DNA of 21,493 bases from Coriobacteriales bacterium. Its GTDB lineage: Bacteria > Actinomycetota > Coriobacteriia > Coriobacteriales > JAEZZM01. A program made the translations under genes and the position numbers. Below, one piece after another: positions 15,394 to 21,493 of this stretch. The notes beneath the pieces were generated by a model that did not search any database, had not been told where the DNA came from, and worked only from the letters and a program-made list of their open reading frames with translations. The DNA is taken from NCBI GenBank assembly GCA_029983705.1, contig JASBYZ010000015.1:1-21493 (forward strand). Direction: 5' to 3'. Position 1 is the stretch's first letter, and each line of letters starts with the position of its first letter.

Positions 15394-16554
15394 ATGCGCC
15401 TTCTTCACACCGCTGATTTGCACTTAGGTAAAAAAGTTAATGGCTTTAACCTACTTGAAGACCAGCGCTTTGTGCTTAGACAAATTGTTAATCTGGTTAA
15501 AACTCAAAAGCCTGATGCCCTCTTAATTGCAGGAGATCTCTATGATTCAGGCTATCCTCCTGAGGGTGCAGTAAGTTTGCTTGATGATTTTTTAACTGAG
15601 CTTGCTTCACTCAAGTGTGAAACCTATATTATTAGCGGAAATCACGATGCTGCAAGACGACTTGCCTTTGCATCAAAGCTTCTAGACACACAAGGCATTC
15701 ACTTTATTACAAGCTTAGAGCAGTCTTTGAAGGCTCAAATTATTAGTGATAAACAAGGTAAGAGCCTTGCGCTTTTTAGTCTTCCATATTTTACCTACTT
15801 GGATGCCCAAAGGCTTCTTAATGATCACTTTGAAAATATGCAGGAAGCAACTGAAGCCTTGCTGGCCCAAATTAGAGAGGATAAAAGCCATGCAGATTTA
15901 AGGGTGCTTATGGCGCACCTCTTTGTTACCTATGCAGGCACCAGGCCAGAGACATCAGACTCTGAGCGTATAAATCTTGGCACCATAGAAAACGTGGATG
16001 CAAGCTTATTTGAAGACTTTGACTATTGCGCCTTAGGACACGTGCACCGTCCTCAAAAAATTTATAAGGACACAATTAGGTACAGTGGCTCTCCGCTCAT
16101 GTATTCTTTTTCAGAGCTTGGGCCTCAAAAACATCTTGTGCAAATTGATTTTGATGAAGCTTGTCTACCCAAACTAAGCTTCCATCCGCTTTTGCCCTTA
16201 CATGAAATGAGGCAGATAAAGGGCTACTTAAAAGAAGTAATCGCTCAGACTGAGTCTGAGGAGAGTGCTTCTCGCCAGGATTATGTACAGGTAATTTTGC
16301 GTGATGAGTTTGAGCCTCACGGAGCCCTGGATACCTTACGTGAGCTCTATCCAAATCTCATGATTTTAAGTTTTGATAACAAAAGAACCCAGGCGATGGG
16401 TGCTCAAAGTTCGATGGATAGAGAGCTTAAAGAGGCTGACTACTTGAAACTCTTTGAGGAGTTTTATGCCGAGCAAAACGGTATGGACTTAAGCGCATGT
16501 CAAAAAGATGTGGTAAAAGAGAGCTACAATCAAGCGGTAAACGGAAAGGTTTAA
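15394..16554 (+). CDS. sbcD: Nuclease SbcCD subunit D (Mre11-like)
   Basis: This is the nuclease subunit of SbcCD, which cuts DNA hairpins and protein-blocked DNA ends. The 386-residue protein carries all phosphoesterase motifs with their metal ligands: HTADLHLGK (D8, H10), IAGDLYDSG (D48), ISGNHDAARR (N83, H84, D85), LMAHLF (H175) and ALGHVHRPQ (H216, H218). The C-terminal third is the capping domain that binds SbcC. The start ATG directly precedes the canonical RLLHTADLHLG, so no other start is likely. Four bases separate its stop from sbcC. Confidence 0.96.
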   Translation: MRLLHTADLHLGKKVNGFNLLEDQRFVLRQIVNLVKTQKPDALLIAGDLYDSGYPPEGAVSLLDDFLTELASLKCETYIISGNHDAARRLAFASKLLDTQGIHFITSLEQSLKAQIISDKQGKSLALFSLPYFTYLDAQRLLNDHFENMQEATEALLAQIREDKSHADLRVLMAHLFVTYAGTRPETSDSERINLGTIENVDASLFEDFDYCALGHVHRPQKIYKDTIRYSGSPLMYSFSELGPQKHLVQIDFDEACLPKLSFHPLLPLHEMRQIKGYLKEVIAQTESEESASRQDYVQVILRDEFEPHGALDTLRELYPNLMILSFDNKRTQAMGAQSSMDRELKEADYLKLFEEFYAEQNGMDLSACQKDVVKESYNQAVNGKV

Positions 16555-16558
16555 GCTT

Positions 16559-19342
16559 ATGCGTCCGGTGTATTTAGAGCTTGAAGCCTTTGGTCCTTTT
16601 GTTGACATCACGCGTGTTGACTTTACTAATTTTTATGATCAGGGGCTCTTTTTAATAAGCGGTCCAACAGGTGCTGGTAAAACAAGTATTTTTGACGCCA
16701 TTTGTTTTGCCTTATTTGGTCAGGCAAGTGGAAGTTCTCGCTCTAAGGATATGTTTAGGTCAGACCTTGCAAGCCCTGAGCAAAAAAGTTATGTGCGCTT
16801 TCAGTTTGACTTAAAAGGCAAGCGCTATGAGGCGTATAGATCTCCAAGCTATATGCGGCCAAAAAAGCGCGGTGAGGGCTTTACCCAGGAGCCTGAGGTC
16901 TTTGAGTTTGGTCTTATCTCTGAAGGACGCAAGGCTTACAAAATTCAAGATAATCCTATTGAAGATCTTTTGGGACTAAGTGCTCAGCAGTTTAAACAAT
17001 CAGCCATGCTTGCCCAAGGTGAGTTTCAAAAACTTTTACAAGCAAGCTCAAAAGAGCGTGAACAAATCTTTAAACAGCTCTTAGACCTTGATCTCTTGCA
17101 GGAGTTTTCTACAAGCTTGCAAGAGCGCTATAAGCGTGCAGAGCAAGCGCTGCAAAAACAAAATGAAGAGCTTGTATTCAACGCAAAGCGCATAGAGCTC
17201 AGTGGGATTTCAGAAGAAAAAACTATTGAACTCTCAAGTCTTATTGAACGTGTGCTCAGTTTTCCAGAAAAATTGGCGAGTGCGCTTAAAGACTTAAACG
17301 CTCAAGATAGTGCTGAGCAAAATGAGCTAAGCATTAGACAAGAAGAGCTACAAACACAGATACATACGCTTGAAGGCGAGCTTTCAAGTATCAAGCGCTT
17401 AGGCGAGCTTGAGGCCTATAAAAAAGAAGCTCAAAGGCTTACAGAACAAAAAGAGCAGGCACTTCAAAAGATTCGTCTAGAGCTTTTAGAGAGTCAAAAA
17501 AACTTTGATGAGGGCTTTGAAAAGCTTTCGCTTCGCATCACAGAGCTTCAAACACTTAAAACTTTATTTAGCGAGCTTGATACTCAAGAGGCTTCCTACC
17601 GCGCTAAAGAAGAGCAGATAGTTAAGGGCGCACATAAGATAGCTAATAAACAAGAAGAGCTCAAAAAACTTAAAGTGGCCTTGGATGAGCTTGATCAAGA
17701 GATGCAAGGCTTGAGTGAGAGCCCCATAAAGCTGCAGCAACAAACTCACATAAGGCAAAAGCTTGCAGAAGATTTTAGCCGCATGCAAAAGCTTCAAAAA
17801 GATGAGGCAGCACTTGCGCTCGATAAAAAATCCTATCAGGATCTTTCAAAAACATACACCCTTTATCAGCATGAGTTTAAGCACAAACAGGAAACTTTTA
17901 TCAGTGCTCAGCAGCTTTTTTATGATGAACAGGCTGGAATTTTAGCGCGTGATTTGTCTGAAGGTATGCCTTGTCCGGTCTGCGGCTCAACAAACCATCC
18001 TCAAAAAGCGCTCCCCATAGAGGGTGCGCCAAGTAAAGAAGAGCTTAAGGTTTATCAAAGGGCAGCAGACGCTGCTCAAAAAGACCTCTCTCAAGCTTCA
18101 GAAAAACTTGCTGCTAAAAAAGGAGAGCTTGAAAAATCAGAAGCCTCACTAAAAGAGTCACTTGCAACTCTTGAGCTCGACTTTAACGATAGTATAGCTC
18201 AGACTTTAAAGGACAAACTTGATGAGATCGTCTCAAAGGGTAAGCTGGTTAAAGAAAAAGTTGATGTGCTTACAAAAGAGACTGAGCGCTATAAGGTGCT
18301 TACTACTAAAGTTCCAATCCAAAGACTTTCTCTAGCTAAGGCACAAGATGACCTTCATGAACTTGAACTCAGCCAAAAGCAAGAAGAGCTCTTGCTTACA
18401 GAGATCAAGACTCGTCTTTTAGACTTAAGACAAAAGCTCAAAGAGCAAGATAAGGACTCAATTGCCACAGAGCTTGAAGCCTCGTTGAAACAAAAAGATT
18501 TACTGCAAAGACGTCTTAAGAGCTTTCAAGAAAAAGAAAAAGAGGCACAAGAGGAGCTCTACTCTCAAACAAGTAAGCTTGAGGCTTATTTGACAGAAGA
18601 GAAATTACTCTTAGAAAAACTGAGCAAAAAAGACCTGAGTGAAGAAGTGCTTGCACATGAGCTTGAAGTAGTTAAAGAAAACTTTGCAAGTCTTAAAGAG
18701 CAGCTGAGCCTTATACATTCTCGCCTCAGCATTAACTCACAAATTGAAAAAACACTAGCTGAGCTGAGTGAAGGAAGAGCAGAGGAGTTTAGAGAATTTG
18801 AAGAGCTTAAGGCACTGGTACAAACCGCACTTGGCCAAGTAAGTGGAAAGACGCGCGTAAGTTTTGAGCGCTATGTGCTTGCATTTTACTTTGAGCAGAT
18901 GCTGTATGAGGCAAATAAGCGACTCTCGCGCATGAGTAGTGGGCGCTATGAGCTCAAGCGCTCAGATCAGGGACAAACCCTAGCACAGCAAACAGGCCTT
19001 GATTTAGATGTGCTTGATCATTTTTCAGGACAGAGAAGGTCTGTAAATTCGCTCTCTGGAGGAGAGAGTTTTGAGGCAGCACTCTCACTAGCCCTAGGTA
19101 TGAGTGACTACATTATGAAATCAGCTGGAGGCATCCATATTGATGCTCTCTTTATTGATGAGGGATTTGGCTCCCTTGACCAGGAGTCTTTAGGTCAGGC
19201 CTTATCGGTATTAGCTGATTTGGCTGATAAAAGACGCCTGGTAGGAATTATTTCACACGTAAGCGAACTTGAGAGTATTATTACTCAACAGATTAAGGTC
19301 TATCCAAGCTCTAAAGGTTCTCACTTAAGCGTAATCGCATAG
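16559..19342 (+). CDS. sbcC: Nuclease SbcCD subunit C (Rad50-like SMC ATPase)
   Basis: This is the ATPase partner of SbcD. The 927-residue protein has the Rad50 plan: N-terminal Walker A GPTGAGKT (35-42), a Q-loop stretch MLAQGEFQKLL, long coiled coils on both sides of a zinc hook CPVCG (C472, C475) near the middle, then the signature SLSGGES (832-837 for LSGGES) and Walker B DALFIDEGFGSLD (862-874). Coiled-coil arms run roughly 190-440 and 500-760 and are Glu/Lys/Gln-rich. Length is near that of Gram-positive SbcC. The AAAGG ribosome site lies at the end of sbcD. Its 3' end overlaps the minus-strand flavoprotein gene by 22 bases. Confidence 0.96.
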   Translation: MRPVYLELEAFGPFVDITRVDFTNFYDQGLFLISGPTGAGKTSIFDAICFALFGQASGSSRSKDMFRSDLASPEQKSYVRFQFDLKGKRYEAYRSPSYMRPKKRGEGFTQEPEVFEFGLISEGRKAYKIQDNPIEDLLGLSAQQFKQSAMLAQGEFQKLLQASSKEREQIFKQLLDLDLLQEFSTSLQERYKRAEQALQKQNEELVFNAKRIELSGISEEKTIELSSLIERVLSFPEKLASALKDLNAQDSAEQNELSIRQEELQTQIHTLEGELSSIKRLGELEAYKKEAQRLTEQKEQALQKIRLELLESQKNFDEGFEKLSLRITELQTLKTLFSELDTQEASYRAKEEQIVKGAHKIANKQEELKKLKVALDELDQEMQGLSESPIKLQQQTHIRQKLAEDFSRMQKLQKDEAALALDKKSYQDLSKTYTLYQHEFKHKQETFISAQQLFYDEQAGILARDLSEGMPCPVCGSTNHPQKALPIEGAPSKEELKVYQRAADAAQKDLSQASEKLAAKKGELEKSEASLKESLATLELDFNDSIAQTLKDKLDEIVSKGKLVKEKVDVLTKETERYKVLTTKVPIQRLSLAKAQDDLHELELSQKQEELLLTEIKTRLLDLRQKLKEQDKDSIATELEASLKQKDLLQRRLKSFQEKEKEAQEELYSQTSKLEAYLTEEKLLLEKLSKKDLSEEVLAHELEVVKENFASLKEQLSLIHSRLSINSQIEKTLAELSEGRAEEFREFEELKALVQTALGQVSGKTRVSFERYVLAFYFEQMLYEANKRLSRMSSGRYELKRSDQGQTLAQQTGLDLDVLDHFSGQRRSVNSLSGGESFEAALSLALGMSDYIMKSAGGIHIDALFIDEGFGSLDQESLGQALSVLADLADKRRLVGIISHVSELESIITQQIKVYPSSKGSHLSVIA

Positions 19343-19779
19343 CTCACATAGTTTGCCATGTATTCGGCCTTGAGCTCATCAAGCCTATAAAACTGTGCCT
19401 GAGACTTGTCCTCACCCACATATCTGAGATAGTGGCGGGGCATAACTTCGTAAAACATAGCCGCAAGCTCATCAGAATAACAGGGGTAAGCGTGGGCAGT
19501 CAGGCGCATCTTGCCTGAGCCATGTATCGCAGCATAAATTCCCACCTCACTGTGTGAGGCAATGTGCTTTACCATATCTTTTTGCTTTGAAGTTGCAAAG
19601 TAAAGATGGCCTTCGTGTAAGACCACCAAAGACATTGGCCTGCTATATGGAAAACCGTATTCATCAATAGTTGATAAATACCAAGTTTTTGACTGCAAAA
19701 AGTTGATGATATAGTTGAGACCTTCTTTTGGATCTGTAATATCTGTTCTAAGCTTTTTTGGGCTAATAAGTTCTGCCAC
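19321..19779 (-). CDS. PNPOx-like FMN-binding split-barrel protein, copy 2
   Basis: This 152-residue protein belongs to the pyridoxamine 5'-phosphate oxidase-like split-barrel family, small dimeric flavin (or related cofactor) proteins. Seen here: DITDPKEG at the start, TWYLSTIDEYGFPYSRPMSL, then LYFATSKQKDMVKHI, the usual cofactor-phosphate contact region. The reaction cannot be named. The gene starts with GTG at 19779, seven to eight bases after an AAAGGAG site; the ATG start of an overlapping frame is a shadow. It is 17 bases downstream of a same-length paralogue with DITDPKEG, RPMSL and FAT.K.KD in the same places, so the two arose by tandem duplication and then diverged. The 3' end overlaps sbcC. 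Confidence 0.83.
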   Translation of the reverse strand: MAELISPKKLRTDITDPKEGLNYIINFLQSKTWYLSTIDEYGFPYSRPMSLVVLHEGHLYFATSKQKDMVKHIASHSEVGIYAAIHGSGKMRLTAHAYPCYSDELAAMFYEVMPRHYLRYVGEDKSQAQFYRLDELKAEYMANYVSYAITLK

Positions 19780-19796
19780 GCGTACAACTCCTTTAG

Positions 19797-20255
19797 TTAA
19801 GCGAGCGCAACGCTATAAGCTTTACCCTTTATATGCATTGTAAACTTTGCATCTTCAAGTGCATAAAATGCGTTTTCTTCATCATTTGAGCTGAGGTAAA
19901 ACTCATAGTGCTTTGGGTTTTCATCTTTAAACTGTTGTACTAGTTTTTCTGACTCAATTGCGGTTGCTTTTGCATCAAGTCTCACCCAAGCCACAGATTT
20001 TATATAAGCGGTAATAGAAATACGAGGATTTTCTGAGATCTCATGTGCCACATCTTTGTACTTAGCGGTAGCAAATACAAGCTTATTTTCAAAGTGGGTG
20101 ATTAAAGACATAGGTCTGTTTGCAGGCTGTCCGTCTTTACCACAGGTAGCAAGATAAAAGGTAGTTTCATTTAAAAAGCTCTTTACAAACTCTCTACCTT
20201 CTTTTGGGTCAGTGATGTCTCTTGCTTCAATTGCATTTACGTCAAATGAGCTCAT
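19797..20255 (-). CDS. PNPOx-like FMN-binding split-barrel protein, copy 1
   Basis: This is the first gene of a two-gene minus-strand operon and also has 152 residues. Motifs match its downstream paralogue: DITDPKEGREFV, TTFYLATCGKDGQPANRPMSL, LVFATAKYKDVAHEI and a WVRLDAKAT strand. This set is typical of PNPOx-like flavin proteins whose substrates are mostly unknown; nitroreductase, haem-related and F420-binding members exist in the wider family. ATG at 20255 follows GAAAGGCAG. The gene diverges from napA across a 203-base gap with repeated TATCG elements, so the two sides may share regulation, perhaps by redox or electron acceptor. Confidence 0.84.
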   Translation of the reverse strand: MSSFDVNAIEARDITDPKEGREFVKSFLNETTFYLATCGKDGQPANRPMSLITHFENKLVFATAKYKDVAHEISENPRISITAYIKSVAWVRLDAKATAIESEKLVQQFKDENPKHYEFYLSSNDEENAFYALEDAKFTMHIKGKAYSVALA

Positions 20256-20458
20256 ATAACTGCCTTTCTTGTATCGATTTTCAATAACTAGACCCTAAGA
20301 TACCCCATTTTTGCCTGAATACAAGGCATATTCAAAGTATCGATAGCTTCATGAAATATTTTTTATCGTTGCAACTATCGTTTCTAAATAATTTTGTCCT
20401 TACTAGACTTTATAGTAGTGGAGTCATTTTTAAGTAAATGGCAGGTAAGGGGAAATGT
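20256..20458. promoter_or_regulatory. Divergent control region between PNPOx pair and napA
   Basis: No gene is seen here. TATCG occurs four times within 110 bases: at 20272, in the palindrome TATCGATA (20338-20345), and as a direct repeat at 20364 and 20376 flanking the palindrome GTTGCAAC (20368-20375). A napA -10 box TATAGT lies at 20411-20416 without a good -35, as expected for an activator-dependent promoter. TGCCT/AGGCA (about 20312-20328) is a short inverted repeat. Confidence 0.45.
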
Positions 20459-21493
20459 ATGAGAAAAAATATTTCTAGACGACACTTTTTAAAATCAGTA
20501 GCCGTTGCGAGTGCTCTTGCAACACTCAAGCCTTCTCAAGCAAAAGCTGAAGAAGAGAAAAAACCTGCAAAAGATGGGCTTGTGTGGACACAGGCGCCTT
20601 GCAGGTTTTGCGGCGTGGGCTGCGGAGTCTTGGTAGGAGTAAAAGACGGTAAGGTGGTTGCCATCCAAGGCAATCCCGCTAATCGCTCAAATAAGGGCTA
20701 CAACTGCATTAAGGGATACCACCTCGCTGAGGCGTGCCACGGCAAAGACCGCCTTGCAAAACCTTTAATTAGACGCGATAAGTCAACAAAGGGAACTGAT
20801 GAGGGTCTTGAAGAGACAAGTTGGGAAGAGGTATTAGACCTTGCAGCTCAAAAGCTCAAAGAGGCATGGAAAAAAGACAAATCTCGTATTGGTTTTTGGG
20901 GTTCAGGTCAGCAAACTATTACTGAGGGCTATGTAATTTCTAAGTTCTGGAAGGCAGGACTCTTATCAAACAACATAGATCCTAACGCGCGCCTGTGTAT
21001 GGCAAGTGCAGTAGTTTCATTTATGGATCAGTTTCAAACTGATGAGCCAGCTGGCTGCTACGATGACATCGACCAAGCTGATGTATTTATCACCATTGGT
21101 GCAAACATGGCAGAGGCACACTCCGTACTCTTTTCTCGTCTGTGTGCAAGAAAAATTAAAGATCCTAAGGTAGTGCACTATGACTTGGCAACTAATACTA
21201 CCCGCACTGGTAGACATGCCGATAAGCTCATGATTATGAGGCCACAAAGTGATTTAGCAATAACCAATGCAATTGCTAACTACCTCATTCAAAACAAGTT
21301 GTACAATGAGGATTTTGTTCGCGAGCAAGTTCAGTTTAAGCGCGGTACTGAAAATATTGGCCACGCGTATAAGGATGACTATGATGTCACTGAGGGTAAG
21401 GATGCTGGTAAAACTGAGAGCATTAGCTTTGAAGAGTATGCAGAGCTGTTAGCACCTTATACCTTAGTGTATGCCTCTGAACTCTCTGGAGTC
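20459..21493 (+). CDS. napA: NapA-type molybdenum oxidoreductase (periplasmic nitrate reductase-like), N-terminal part
   Basis: This is the catalytic subunit of a Tat-exported molybdopterin (bis-MGD) reductase, here the first 345 codons; the rest lies beyond the window. The start ATG at 20459 follows AGGTAAGGGGA; the ATG four bases earlier hits a stop after seven codons. A Tat signal SRRHFLK (6-12) ends near AKA (28-30). The 4Fe-4S ligands are C48, C51, C55 and C83 (CRFCGVGC and GYNCIKG), with the bridging K85. ARLCMASAV supplies C180, the expected cysteine ligand of molybdenum, and EPAGCYDDIDQAD with GANMAEAHSVLFSR is NapA-like. The Cys ligand and these motifs favour NapA over formate dehydrogenase (SeCys/Cys in a different context) or NarG (Asp). 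The substrate is likely nitrate but other acceptors are possible. Confidence 0.88.
   Translation, partial: MRKNISRRHFLKSVAVASALATLKPSQAKAEEEKKPAKDGLVWTQAPCRFCGVGCGVLVGVKDGKVVAIQGNPANRSNKGYNCIKGYHLAEACHGKDRLAKPLIRRDKSTKGTDEGLEETSWEEVLDLAAQKLKEAWKKDKSRIGFWGSGQQTITEGYVISKFWKAGLLSNNIDPNARLCMASAVVSFMDQFQTDEPAGCYDDIDQADVFITIGANMAEAHSVLFSRLCARKIKDPKVVHYDLATNTTRTGRHADKLMIMRPQSDLAITNAIANYLIQNKLYNEDFVREQVQFKRGTENIGHAYKDDYDVTEGKDAGKTESISFEEYAELLAPYTLVYASELSGV

Noticed and set aside
20455..20478. ATG at 20455 as the napA start
   Set aside because: This frame reaches a TAG stop after seven codons; the ATG at 20459 opens the Tat signal peptide.

Overview
This window looks like chromosome of a low-to-mid GC, Gram-positive-type anaerobe, most likely an actinobacterium of the class Coriobacteriia (Atopobium/Olsenella-like). 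This is inferred from gene order (secD-secF-recJ-rel-MBL hydrolase-hisS-aspS), from the SecD variant with DSSILVLERF in place of the usual DANVLIFERI, and from a Tat-exported NapA. A clostridial host cannot be excluded without a database search.

Layout. (1) 1-11478, plus strand: a housekeeping run of the 3' part of secD, secF, a giant recJ fused to a HIRAN domain and a RecQ-type helicase, a bifunctional (p)ppGpp synthetase/hydrolase, a glyoxalase II-like metallo-hydrolase, hisS and aspS. It closes with a clear Rho-independent terminator at 11521-11551. (2) 11573-14249: a NhaD/CitMHS-type ion transporter and a small membrane protein (plus strand), meeting tail to tail a DMT/EamA exporter on the minus strand. 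(3) 14250-14841: a stretch with no long ORF. It holds a 29-residue single-helix membrane peptide and, by its secondary structure and a well-placed promoter, a 6S RNA gene at about 14604-14768. (4) 14842-19342: a lipoprotein of unknown function followed by sbcD and sbcC. (5) 19321-20255, minus strand: two tandem FMN-binding split-barrel (PNPOx-like) paralogues. (6) 20459 to the window end: the first 345 codons of a Tat-exported NapA-type molybdenum reductase, divergent from the PNPOx pair across a 203-base regulatory gap.

How the genes fit together. The first block couples protein export (SecDF), DNA end resection (RecJ fusion), the stringent response (Rel) and tRNA charging (HisS, AspS). SbcCD adds a second DNA-end nuclease. 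6S RNA and Rel would both tune transcription with growth state. The NapA start suggests anaerobic respiration with nitrate or a similar acceptor.

The most unusual features are the single polypeptide joining a 5'-3' ssDNA exonuclease, a HIRAN DNA-end-binding domain and a RecQ-like helicase, and the 6S RNA gene, whose paired arms can be traced base by base. No CRISPR array, insertion sequence, prophage, tRNA or rRNA was seen.
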